In this document: positions 1 to 7,658 of the stretch, in pieces
How positions within the stretch are numbered: the stretch's first letter is position 1
Layout of the letters: every line of letters starts with the position of its first letter
Assembly (NCBI RefSeq): GCF_004117055.1
Contig: NZ_CP026363.1
Location: forward strand, 2,968,001-3,032,000
Reading direction: 5' to 3'
Length of the DNA stretch: 64,000 nucleotides
DNA from: Brevibacillus agri
Lineage (GTDB): Bacteria > Bacillota > Bacilli > Brevibacillales > Brevibacillaceae
The notes under the pieces: model-generated
Seen by the model: only the letters and a program-made list of their open reading frames with translations
Database searches by the model: none
Told to the model about the DNA's origin: nothing
Position numbers and translations under genes: made by a program

Positions 1-786
1 CTGCGCTTTGAGCTGGAAAGCGACTTGCGCAAGGCAGTCAAGGAAAATGAGTTCACGCTGTTCTACCAGCCGCAGGTGCAGGCGCTCAGCAATGAAATCA
101 TCGGGGTCGAAGCGCTTGTCCGCTGGAACCACCCGACAAAGGGCATGCTCTCGCCGGGCATTTTTATTCCGTTGGCGGAGGAAACAGGACTCATCTACGA
201 CATCGGCACATGGACGCTGAGGGAAGCTTGCCGGCAAATGAAAGAATGGCATGATGCAGGCGGGCCGCTCATTCCCGTCTCCGTCAACTTGTCTTCGCGG
301 CAGTTCCACCAGGCGAACCTGGTCGAATACATTCGCGACATCCTGGAAGAAACGGGGCTGGAAGCGAAATATTTGGAGCTGGAAATTACGGAGAGCATGA
401 TGATGGACCCGGATTTGTCCACGGAAATTCTCAACAAGCTGAACGATTTTGGGGTGAAAATCAGTCTCGACGATTTTGGTACCGGATACAGCTCGTTGAG
501 TTACCTCAAGCTGTTGCCCATTCATAAGCTGAAAATTGACCGCTCCTTCATTACCGACATCACGCGAAATGCGAGCGACCAGGCTATCGTGGCGACGATC
601 ATCTCGATGGCGAAGCATTTGAACATGGACGTGATCGCGGAAGGAATCGAAACACAAGGCCAACTGGACTTTTTGACGGAAAACGCCTGCAAGGAAATTC
701 AGGGCTATTACTTCAGCCGACCGTTGCCAGCAACTGAAGTAGAGGAAACTTTTTTTGTCCCTTACAGACTGTCCCAGCTCTCCTAA
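1..786 (+). CDS. EAL-domain c-di-GMP phosphodiesterase (5' truncated by window edge)
   Basis: The frame is open from base 1, so the N-terminus (possibly sensor and GGDEF domains) lies outside the window. The visible 261 residues form an EAL domain, which hydrolyses cyclic di-GMP to pGpG. The signature EALVRW is near residue 46, followed by VNLSSRQF, LEITES, DDFGTGYSS, LKIDRSF and AEGIET. These supply the glutamates, asparagine, paired aspartates and lysine used for metal and substrate binding, so the domain looks catalytically competent. The C-terminus has the usual IQGYYFSRP ending. The gene stops at 786 and a new promoter lies just downstream. Confidence 0.93.
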   Translation: MRFELESDLRKAVKENEFTLFYQPQVQALSNEIIGVEALVRWNHPTKGMLSPGIFIPLAEETGLIYDIGTWTLREACRQMKEWHDAGGPLIPVSVNLSSRQFHQANLVEYIRDILEETGLEAKYLELEITESMMMDPDLSTEILNKLNDFGVKISLDDFGTGYSSLSYLKLLPIHKLKIDRSFITDITRNASDQAIVATIISMAKHLNMDVIAEGIETQGQLDFLTENACKEIQGYYFSRPLPATEVEETFFVPYRLSQLS

Positions 787-810
787 GAGATTGACAGCCG
801 ATGCATAGAA

Positions 811-869
811 TGGAATCATTTTGTAATTCCTGCTACAATAAAGAGAGTCCCTTCGGGGGCTATTTTTCT
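811..869 (+). promoter_or_regulatory. Extended -10 promoter and 5' hairpin ahead of the GreA-like gene
   Basis: TGCTACAAT (831-839) is a good extended -10 box; the -35 (TGGAAT, 811-816) is weak. Directly downstream AGTCCC-TTCG-GGGGCT (846-861) can fold with one G-U pair and is followed by ATTTTTCT. It could be the terminator of the EAL gene, or a 5' stem-loop of the next transcript; the sequence alone does not decide. Confidence 0.45.
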
Positions 870-884
870 AAGGAGGTTTTTTCG

Positions 885-956
885 ATGAAAAACATGGCGT
901 TCATCAAACTCGTCTATGAAAAACAACTGGGGGGTGACATTTATTATGAACCCTAG
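885..956 (+). CDS. Possible 23-residue leader peptide
   Basis: A 23-codon ORF starts at ATG 885 with a near-perfect AAGGAGG (870-876) eight bases upstream, the best ribosome site in this area. Its stop (954-956) lies just inside the next gene, whose ATG is at 946 in another frame, so the two are arranged for translational coupling. The peptide is mixed (MKNMAFIKLVYEKQLGGD and so on) with no run of one amino acid that would suggest a classic attenuator. No homologue is recognised; translation is inferred only from the ribosome site and spacing. Confidence 0.4.
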   Translation: MKNMAFIKLVYEKQLGGDIYYEP

Positions 957-1404
957 TATTTTGCAAGGCACGCGAAAGCATCTGATTAACCAGCTTGTCT
1001 TTTTCGATGAGCAATATTCGCTCTTTTTCGATCATTATGTCCGGGATTACGGAAAAGAAAAACAGACGGTTGACGACATGATCCAGCGCTACAAGCAGAC
1101 GCTGGAACAACTGCTCGCCAAAGACGACAGTGCGCTGTTTGAGTCGCTCAAGTCAGTGACTTTGCTTGGCAGCAGCGTGAAGGTGCTATTTGAAGAGGAT
1201 GGCTTTGAGGAATCATTCACTGTGGTGTACCCCACAGACATTGATCCAGACAACAACAGAATCTCATTCTTGTCGCCCATCGGCAGACAGTTGCTGCTGG
1301 CCGCTCCACACGATTTTGTTGTTCTGGAGAGCCCGGTCGGCAGGCAGCAGGTGCAAGTGCGGGAGATAAGCTTTACATATATGGGCGGTTTTTCAGCTCA
1401 GTAG
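946..1404 (+). CDS. GreA/GreB-like C-terminal domain protein
   Basis: A 152-residue protein whose C-terminal half reads like the FKBP-fold domain of the transcript-cleavage factors GreA/GreB: FLSPIGRQLL, then a PVGRQQVQVREI stretch matching the usual S-P-x-G-x-x-L-L and P-x-G motifs. The N-terminal half is helical and charged and could be a shortened coiled coil, but I cannot see the acidic tip that GreA uses in RNA polymerase. ATG 946 is preferred because GGGGGGTGA lies about nine bases upstream and the stop of the 23-codon leader overlaps it; 916 is an alternative. It may modulate RNA polymerase without cleavage activity. A hairpin terminator follows at 1422. Confidence 0.7.
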   Translation: MNPSILQGTRKHLINQLVFFDEQYSLFFDHYVRDYGKEKQTVDDMIQRYKQTLEQLLAKDDSALFESLKSVTLLGSSVKVLFEEDGFEESFTVVYPTDIDPDNNRISFLSPIGRQLLLAAPHDFVVLESPVGRQQVQVREISFTYMGGFSAQ

Positions 1405-1421
1405 TCATGATGAAGGGAAAA

Positions 1422-1457
1422 GGCGCTAACGGTTCGGTTAGTGTCTTTTCTTTTTCC
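1422..1457 (+). terminator. Rho-independent terminator after the GreA-like gene
   Basis: GGCGCTAAC (1422-1430) pairs with GTTAGTGTC (1437-1445) through a six-base loop, with G-U pairs tolerated, and is followed by a T-rich tract at 1446-1455. Confidence 0.7.
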
Positions 1458-1478
1458 AGGCAAAAGGAGGAGAGCAAA

Positions 1479-1682
1479 ATGACAGGATACGACCAGCTCG
1501 ATGGCGTACACATCCCTTGGCAACGGTTGACGACCGCATACGGGCGAGGAACCGAGCTGCCTGCGCTGATGGCAGCGCGCGCCTACGAGAAAATCGCTCC
1601 GCTGATCGAGCATCAGAGCACACTGTGGCAAGTGACTCCCACATTATCCCTTTATGGAATCAGGTTGCCCGCCGCTTTGTAG
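1479..1682 (+). pseudogene. Truncated small gene of unknown function
   Basis: ATG 1479 follows AAAAGGAGGAG, so translation initiation looks real. The first 55 or so residues (LDGVHIPWQRLTTAYGRGTE, then a helical stretch) look like a genuine conserved N-terminus. After residue 58 the frame runs into the antisense of the C-terminus of the aldo/keto reductase and ends at 1682. The natural reading is that the gene has lost its 3' part and the reductase now abuts the break. I do not recognise the family with certainty. Confidence 0.45.
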
Positions 1683-2584
1683 ATGCGGTACCATTCTTCC
1701 CGGGTCAAGCTCAGGTCTGCCCCTTTGCACGCGTCCTTGAGCCGTTGCGCATTGGTCGTCCCGAGCACTACTTGAATATTGGCGGGATGGCGGGTAATCC
1801 ACGCGACAGCGATGGCGGTGTTCGTCACCTCGTACTTTTCCGCGATGCTGTCGATCACCTTGTTCAGCTCCGGGAAATGAATCAGGTCGCCGAGAAACGG
1901 GCCGCTGAACATGCCGTGCTGGAAAGGCGACCACGCCTGCATCGTAATGTCGTGCAGACGGCAGTATTCCAGAATGCTACTGTCGCGGTTGAGCGATTGG
2001 TCTGTTTTCATGTTCAGGGAGATGCCGGAATCGATCAAGGGTGTGTGCGCGATACTGAACTGGATTTGGTTGACCACGAGCTTTTGCGGTATGTACTTTT
2101 GCAAGAGCGCGATTTGCGCGGGGTTCTGGTTGGACACCCCGAAATAGTTGACCTTGCCCTGGTCCTGCAACTGCTGAAAAGCTTCCGCGACTTCCTCTGG
2201 CTCCATCAACGGGTCCGGGCGATGGAGGAGCAGAATATCCAGATAGTCCGTTTTCAACCGTTTCAATATGCCGTCGACCGAGGCGAGAATATGCTCTTTG
2301 GAAAAGTCGTAGTAATTTTCCTTGGAGCGAATGCCGCATTTGCTCTGCAAAATCATTTTCTCGCGAATCGCCGGGTTCATCTGGATGGCGTCGGCAAAAT
2401 GCGCCTCGCAGCGGCCTTGTCCGTATATATCCGCATGGTCGAAAAAATTGATCCCTTCTTCGAGCGCTGTACGGATCAAGTTTTCCGCTTCTGCCAGGGA
2501 AAGCTGGGTCAGGCGCATATTGCCCATAATCATGTTGGAAGCGTGCAACTCGGTGTTTTTGATCGGATAAACCTTCACGTTCAT
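1652..2584 (-). CDS. Aldo/keto reductase (YdhF-type)
   Basis: A 310-residue NADPH-dependent aldo/keto reductase of the TIM-barrel superfamily. The catalytic tetrad is visible: Asp and Tyr in FDHADIYGQG, Lys in LQSKCGI and His in LLLHRPDP. The cofactor-binding stretch near the C-terminus includes VVLGTTNAQRL. It resembles the oxidoreductase group represented by B. subtilis YdhF; the physiological carbonyl substrate cannot be read from sequence. The start at 2584 (MNVKVYPI) fits the domain; a TTG at 2596 has a better spaced GGAG, and the frame is open to 2623. It lies tail to head with the activator gene at 2645-4054. Confidence 0.9.
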   Translation of the reverse strand: MNVKVYPIKNTELHASNMIMGNMRLTQLSLAEAENLIRTALEEGINFFDHADIYGQGRCEAHFADAIQMNPAIREKMILQSKCGIRSKENYYDFSKEHILASVDGILKRLKTDYLDILLLHRPDPLMEPEEVAEAFQQLQDQGKVNYFGVSNQNPAQIALLQKYIPQKLVVNQIQFSIAHTPLIDSGISLNMKTDQSLNRDSSILEYCRLHDITMQAWSPFQHGMFSGPFLGDLIHFPELNKVIDSIAEKYEVTNTAIAVAWITRHPANIQVVLGTTNAQRLKDACKGADLSLTREEWYRIYKAAGNLIP

Positions 2585-2644
2585 TCCCCCATCCAATTTT
2601 TCGCTCCGTAATACTTTCGGCAATCGCGATCGTTGTCCCTACCG

Positions 2645-4054
2645 CTATTTGATTCCAAGCCCGCGTTTTTTGCGCACGAGCGTCGAGATATTCACCCCGA
2701 GCTTGTCCGCGCATTCCTGCATCGTGCTCGTTTCTTTCAATACGCGCTGGATGTATTCCCGCTCAAACCGTTCGACCGCTTCCTTGAGCGCAAGCGGTTG
2801 CTCCATTTTAGCCAGATGCAGCGGGAGCGCGCTATGCTGCGAATTGCGAATCGAGGCGGGAAGCTGATCGTACGTGATGCGTCCATTTTCGCACATGTGG
2901 TAGGAGCGCTCCACGACGTTTTTCAGCTCGCGGACGTTCCCTGGCCAGTCGTAATCGACGAGCGCTTCCAGCGCGTCGGTTTCGAGGCGCATTTCCTGCT
3001 GGTATTTCCACTCCAGCTTTTTTAAATAGTAGAAAACGAGAGCGGGAATATCTTCCCGGCGTTCGCGCAAGGGCGGGATGGTCAGCGACAGCACGTTCAG
3101 CCGGTAGTACAAGTCCTGGCGAAACTGCTTCTGCTCGACCATCGCTTCCAGGTCGCTGTTGGTCGCCGCGATGATCCGCATGTTCACCTGGCGCGACGTT
3201 TTTCCGCCCAGCCGCCTGATTTTGCCGTCCTGCAAAACGTTCAGCAGCTTGACCTGCAACGGAAACGGCAAATCGCCGACTTCGTCGAGGAAGACCGTGC
3301 CGCTGTGCGCCAGCTCAAACAGTCCTTCCTTCGCCTGGCTGGCTCCGGTGAACGCGCCTTTTTCGTAGCCGAACAATTCTGACTCCAGCAGATGGTCGGG
3401 GATCGCCCCGCAGTTGATTTTGATAAACTCGCCCGAGCGTCCGCTCTGTGCGTGAATGTAGTTCGCCAAAACGTCTTTGCCGACGCCGGACTCGCCAAGC
3501 AGCAAAATCGGCGAATCGTTAGCCGCAAAGCGATTCGCCAGCGAGACGATCCGGTGCATCATGCTGCTGCGGTAGATGATCTGGCCGCCCGAGTCGATGT
3601 CGTTTTGGATCTGCTCTAGCGCGCGTTGGAACGAAGAATTGATCTGGCGCGTTTCCTCCAGCTCCTGCTGTAGCTTGTTCAGCTCGGTAATATCGCGGAC
3701 GTTGCCGACGACAAACAGCAGCTCCCCGTTTGGATCGAGCAGCGGCGTCGCGGTATTGATCGCCGTCCGGCCGTTGGCGTAATGGATGACGACGCTATGC
3801 GTCTGCTTTGTCGCGATCGCTCTGGCGGCGGAGGAATCCGGAACCATGTGCATTTCTTTTTGTTCAATATAACTGAAGTTGTTCAGGATATCAGCAGGAA
3901 TCCCGGTAATGCTCAAATAGGCGTCGTTGTACAGGAGCACATAGCCGTTGCGGTCGCAGATCGCCAGACCGTCGTGGGAAGTTTTGAAAATGGTCATAAT
4001 CAACTGGACGAGCTCGGTATTGTCGCTTCCCTGGAAAAATTTGGTCTGATACAT
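2645..4054 (-). CDS. Sigma-54-dependent activator, PAS-AAA+-HTH (BkdR-like)
   Basis: A 469-residue enhancer-binding protein. The N-terminus is a PAS sensor (about residues 10-130). The AAA+ domain has Walker A GESGVGKD, the sigma-54 contact loop GAFTGA, Walker B TVFLDEVGDL and an arginine-rich PPLRERREDIP stretch. The C-terminus is a Fis-type helix-turn-helix (CADKLGVNISTLVRKKRGLG). The start at 4054 has AAGGAGGA seven bases upstream. It diverges from the E1-E2-E3 operon at 4243, which carries a matching -24/-12 promoter, so it very probably activates that operon. The PAS ligand is unknown; in B. subtilis the equivalent BkdR responds to branched-chain amino acids and AcoR to acetoin. Confidence 0.93.
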   Translation of the reverse strand: MYQTKFFQGSDNTELVQLIMTIFKTSHDGLAICDRNGYVLLYNDAYLSITGIPADILNNFSYIEQKEMHMVPDSSAARAIATKQTHSVVIHYANGRTAINTATPLLDPNGELLFVVGNVRDITELNKLQQELEETRQINSSFQRALEQIQNDIDSGGQIIYRSSMMHRIVSLANRFAANDSPILLLGESGVGKDVLANYIHAQSGRSGEFIKINCGAIPDHLLESELFGYEKGAFTGASQAKEGLFELAHSGTVFLDEVGDLPFPLQVKLLNVLQDGKIRRLGGKTSRQVNMRIIAATNSDLEAMVEQKQFRQDLYYRLNVLSLTIPPLRERREDIPALVFYYLKKLEWKYQQEMRLETDALEALVDYDWPGNVRELKNVVERSYHMCENGRITYDQLPASIRNSQHSALPLHLAKMEQPLALKEAVERFEREYIQRVLKETSTMQECADKLGVNISTLVRKKRGLGIK

Positions 4055-4183
4055 GGTGTTCCTCCTTGGGCATGGCTTGTTGCTTGTTTGCAAAATAATC
4101 AGAATTGAGCATCTGTGCGCAAAAATGCATATGCAAAATGAATCATCAAGTACATTCGTTGTAAAGAAACCGCTTTCATTCGC

Positions 4184-4200
4184 TTGGCACGCAACTTGCT
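4184..4200 (+). promoter_or_regulatory. Sigma-54 (-24/-12) promoter of the 2-oxo acid dehydrogenase operon
   Basis: TTGGCAC (4184-4190), five spacer bases, TTGCT (4196-4200): an essentially perfect match to the sigma-54 consensus, 42 bases before the E1alpha start. The stretch 4088-4141 upstream contains repeated GCAAAAT-like words and the palindromic TGCGCA and ATGCAT, and is the likely enhancer site for the divergent activator. Confidence 0.9.
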
Positions 4201-4242
4201 CATACGTTATGGTGAACGATGGAGAAAGCGAGGGATGTTTTC

Positions 4243-5310
4243 ATGTCTTCATTATATCAGGTATTGACTCCTGCGGGAGAGCTGACAGCGGCGATTGACG
4301 GGCGACTGGATGAGTCCATGATGATAAACATGTATGAACAGATGGTGCGGGTGCGTTTGTTCGACCGCAAGTCGATCCATTTGCAGCGCCAGGGGCGGAT
4401 GGGGACGTACGCGCCGTTTGAAGGGCAGGAGGCTTCGCAGGTCGGAAGCGCGCTGGCGCTCAAGCCCGGGGATTGGCTGTTTCCCACTTACCGCGATCAC
4501 GCAGCGGCGATTGTGCATGGACAGTCGATGGCGCGCGTGTTTTTGTACTGGATGGGCCATATGGAGGGCAGCATCAGCCCGAAAGGCTTGAACATCATGC
4601 CGCCATGCGTGCCGATTGCGACACAGATGGTTCACGCGGTTGGCACGGCGTGGGCGAGCAAGCTGCAAAACGAGCAGCACGTCAGCCTGGCCTACTTTGG
4701 CGATGGGGCGACGTCGGAGGGCGACTTCCATGAAGCGCTCAACTTTGCCGGGGTGTTCCAGACGCCGACGATTTTTTTCTGTCAAAACAACGGCTATGCG
4801 ATCAGCGTGCCGTTTTCCCAGCAATCTGCTTCGAAAACGATTGCCCAGCGCGCAGCCGCCTATGACATTCCCGGCGTGCGCATCGACGGCAACGATATTT
4901 TCGCCGTCTGGCTGACGATGCAAGAAGCGGTGGAGCGGGCTTTGAACGGGCAAGGGCCAACCTTGATCGAAGCGGTGACATTCCGCTACGGTGCCCACAC
5001 GACCGCAGACGATCCGAAAAAGTACCGCGATCAGGAAAAACTGGCAAAGGAGTGGAGAAGCGAGCGCGATCCGATCCAGCGGCTGCGCACGTTCCTCGTC
5101 CGGCGCGGGCTGTGGAACGACGCCAAGGAAGCGGAGCTGATCGCCCGGGCAAACGAGCAGATTGACGCGGCACTGGCGGAAGCGGAGAGCTATCCGAAAT
5201 CCCGGCCGGAAGACATGTTCAAGCACGTGTACGCAGAGCCGACCTGGATGGCAGTCGAGCAGGAAGGCGAGCTTGCGAAGCCAGCGAAGAAGGAGGACAT
5301 CCCGGCATGA
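4243..5310 (+). CDS. 2-oxo acid dehydrogenase E1 alpha subunit (PDH/BCKDH type)
   Basis: A 355-residue thiamine diphosphate-dependent E1alpha subunit that decarboxylates a 2-oxo acid together with E1beta. The TPP motif starts GDGATSEGDF near residue 153 and closes with CQNN about 28 residues later. YAPFEGQEASQVG and the phosphorylation-loop region FRYGAHT also match the family. The N-terminal LQRQGRMGTYAP resembles Bacillus PdhA and BkdAA, and I cannot choose between pyruvate and branched-chain 2-oxo acids. ATG 4243 is preferred because GCGAGGGA lies about eight bases upstream; 4219 is an in-frame alternative. First gene of a four-gene sigma-54 operon; it overlaps the next gene by ATGA. Confidence 0.93.
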   Translation: MSSLYQVLTPAGELTAAIDGRLDESMMINMYEQMVRVRLFDRKSIHLQRQGRMGTYAPFEGQEASQVGSALALKPGDWLFPTYRDHAAAIVHGQSMARVFLYWMGHMEGSISPKGLNIMPPCVPIATQMVHAVGTAWASKLQNEQHVSLAYFGDGATSEGDFHEALNFAGVFQTPTIFFCQNNGYAISVPFSQQSASKTIAQRAAAYDIPGVRIDGNDIFAVWLTMQEAVERALNGQGPTLIEAVTFRYGAHTTADDPKKYRDQEKLAKEWRSERDPIQRLRTFLVRRGLWNDAKEAELIARANEQIDAALAEAESYPKSRPEDMFKHVYAEPTWMAVEQEGELAKPAKKEDIPA

Positions 5311-6290
5311 TTCGCAAACTGACGATGATTCAGGCAATTACGGAAGCCATGGATCAAAAGATGGCAGAAGATTCGCGCGTCATGCTGCTCGGCGAAGACA
5401 TCGGCGTGAACGGAGGGGTTTTTCGCGCGACCGAAGACTTGATTCACAAATACGGGGCCACTCGCGTCGTCGACACGCCGCTGTCCGAGGCGGGCATGAT
5501 CGGGGCGGCCATCGGGCTTGCCATGAACGGGCTGATTCCGGTCGTCGAGATTCAGTTTCTGGCCTTTATTTATCCCGGCTTCGAGCAGATCGTGTCCCAT
5601 GCAGCGCGGATGCGTTACCGGACTCGCGGCCAGTACCATGTGCCGATGGTCATTCGCACGCCATACGGCGCAGGCATTCGCGGGCCGGAGCTGCACTCGG
5701 AGAGCGTCGAGACGTTTTTTGCCCACGTGCCAGGGCTGAAGGTAGTGGCGCCGAGCACGCCCTATGACGCAAAAGGCTTGCTGATCGCTGCGATGGAAGA
5801 CCCGGACCCGGTCATCTTTTTGGAGCCGACCAAGCTGTATCGGGCTTTCAAGGAAGAAGTCCCCGAAGAGATGTACTGCGTGCCGATCGGGAAAGCAAAA
5901 GTGGTGCGCGAAGGCACGGATATTTCGATTTTTGCCTGGGGAGCGATGCTGCGCGTAGCCGAGGAAGCGGCGAAGCGGATTGAGCGTGAGCAGGGAGCGA
6001 GCTGTGAGGTCGTGGACTTGCGCACGATCTACCCGCTCGACCGCGACGCGATTGTCCAGTCGATCAAAAAGACCGGGCGCGCCGTCGTCGTCCACGAGGC
6101 GCACAAGACCGCAGGGATGGGAGCGGAAATCATCTCGATCATTAACGATGAGGCGCTGATTTATTTGAAGGCTCCCGTGAAGCGGATTACGGGCTTTGAC
6201 GTGCCTGTCCCGCAGTTCAGCATCGAGGACGATTATTTGCCGACGCCCGCGCGCGTCATGAGCGGCATAGTGGAAACGCTTACGTTTTAG
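5307..6290 (+). CDS. 2-oxo acid dehydrogenase E1 beta subunit
   Basis: A 327-residue E1beta subunit, the usual family length. Conserved landmarks are MLLGEDIGVNGGVFRATE, DTPLSEAGMIGAAIGLA and RTPYGAGIRGPELHSES. Together with E1alpha it forms the active-site interface that binds thiamine diphosphate and transfers the acyl group to the lipoyl arm of E2. The start codon overlaps the E1alpha stop (ATGA, 5307-5310), giving tight translational coupling. Confidence 0.94.
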   Translation: MIRKLTMIQAITEAMDQKMAEDSRVMLLGEDIGVNGGVFRATEDLIHKYGATRVVDTPLSEAGMIGAAIGLAMNGLIPVVEIQFLAFIYPGFEQIVSHAARMRYRTRGQYHVPMVIRTPYGAGIRGPELHSESVETFFAHVPGLKVVAPSTPYDAKGLLIAAMEDPDPVIFLEPTKLYRAFKEEVPEEMYCVPIGKAKVVREGTDISIFAWGAMLRVAEEAAKRIEREQGASCEVVDLRTIYPLDRDAIVQSIKKTGRAVVVHEAHKTAGMGAEIISIINDEALIYLKAPVKRITGFDVPVPQFSIEDDYLPTPARVMSGIVETLTF

Positions 6291-6308
6291 CGTAAAGGAG
6301 CGAGGAAC

Positions 6309-7658
6309 ATGGTGGAGTTCAAACTCCCGGATGTGGGAGAAGGCATGCATGAAGGGGAAATCCTCAAGGTGCTGGTTCGCCCGGGCGAAGCAGTCGTCCA
6401 GGACCAGCCTGTCATTGAGGTACAGACGGACAAAGTCAGCGCAGAGCTGTCCGCTCCGGCAACCGGGGTCGTCCAGGAAATTCGCATTGCCGAGGGCGAC
6501 ACGGTCGAGGTGGGAACGGTACTGCTGGTGATCGACACAGGGGCAGCAAGCGGAGAGGGCACGGAAGCGAAGCCGACTGTTACGCCTGTATCTGCACCGG
6601 AAAAGCAATCGACCGCTACGGTTCCGGCTCGTCAAGGGGCGAGCCGTTCCTTGGCGACGCCGTACGTGCGGCAGTTGGCGCGAGAAATGAAAATCGACAT
6701 TGAACAGGTGAGCGGCACGGGGCCAGCCGGACGCGTCACCGAAGAAGATTTGCGCCAGTTTGCCAGCGCCGGGCAAAAGCGCGCGCTGCAAGAAGTATCG
6801 GCGACTGCTTTTGCCGCAGCTCCCGTGAACGAGCCGGCGGAGCCTGCGCGTCCAGTGACGCCAGCAGCCGTTAGCAAGACGGCAGAACAGGAAAAGCCCG
6901 TGCAAAAGCAAGCGGCCTCCCAGGCGTCGGCCTTGCCCGTGGGCGTGGGCGATCACCTGATCGAACGTCTGCCGCTGAAAGGCATCCGCAAAAAAATCTC
7001 CGAGCACATGGTGAAATCCGTGACGGTCATTCCGCACGTCACCTCTGTCGACGAGCTGGAAATGGATCAGCTTCAGGCGCTGCGGGAGCGGCTGAAACCG
7101 CATGCCGAGAAAAAGCAGCTCAAGCTGACGTTTTTGCCGTTTTTCATCAAGGCGCTGGTGATCGCGCTGAAGGAATATCCGGTCATGAACGCTTCCATTG
7201 ACGATGCTACCAACGAAATTTTGCTAAAGCGCTTTTATCATATCGGGATTGCAACCGATACGCCGGACGGGCTGATCGTGCCTGTTATCCGGGACGCAGA
7301 CCGCAAATCCATTTTTCAACTGGCAGCGGAGATCAAACAACTGGCTGAGCTTGCTCGCCAAGGCAAGCTGACGCTTGAGCAGATTACAGGCGGGACGTTT
7401 ACGATCAGCAATGTGGGGCCGATCGGCGGCCTGCAAGCGACGCCGATCATCAACCATCCGGAGGTTGCGATTTTGGCCCTGCACAAAATGGAAAAGCGCT
7501 GGGTCGTGCGCGAAGAGGAAGGCGTAATTCGGCAAATGATGAACATATCGCTGTCCTTTGACCACCGGCTGATCGACGGAGTGACGGCAGTGCGCTTTAC
7601 CAACCGGATCAAGGAGCTGCTCGAAGATCCGAATCTATTGTTCGCGGAGATGGTCTAA
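6309..7658 (+). CDS. Dihydrolipoamide acyltransferase E2
   Basis: 449 residues with the standard E2 layout. One N-terminal lipoyl domain carries the acceptor lysine 42 in QTDKVSAE. An Ala/Pro/Glu-rich linker follows, then the peripheral subunit-binding domain (ATPYVRQLARE ... GRVTEEDL, about residues 118-152), a second flexible linker, and the acyltransferase core ending in the catalytic FDHRLIDG motif (His 419). AAAGGAGCGAGG precedes the ATG. E2 forms the core of the complex and passes the acyl group to coenzyme A. Confidence 0.94.
   Translation: MVEFKLPDVGEGMHEGEILKVLVRPGEAVVQDQPVIEVQTDKVSAELSAPATGVVQEIRIAEGDTVEVGTVLLVIDTGAASGEGTEAKPTVTPVSAPEKQSTATVPARQGASRSLATPYVRQLAREMKIDIEQVSGTGPAGRVTEEDLRQFASAGQKRALQEVSATAFAAAPVNEPAEPARPVTPAAVSKTAEQEKPVQKQAASQASALPVGVGDHLIERLPLKGIRKKISEHMVKSVTVIPHVTSVDELEMDQLQALRERLKPHAEKKQLKLTFLPFFIKALVIALKEYPVMNASIDDATNEILLKRFYHIGIATDTPDGLIVPVIRDADRKSIFQLAAEIKQLAELARQGKLTLEQITGGTFTISNVGPIGGLQATPIINHPEVAILALHKMEKRWVVREEEGVIRQMMNISLSFDHRLIDGVTAVRFTNRIKELLEDPNLLFAEMV

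Noticed and set aside
1517..2611. 364-codon plus-strand frame opposite the aldo/keto reductase
   Set aside because: It is the shadow of a clear reductase with its full catalytic tetrad on the other strand.
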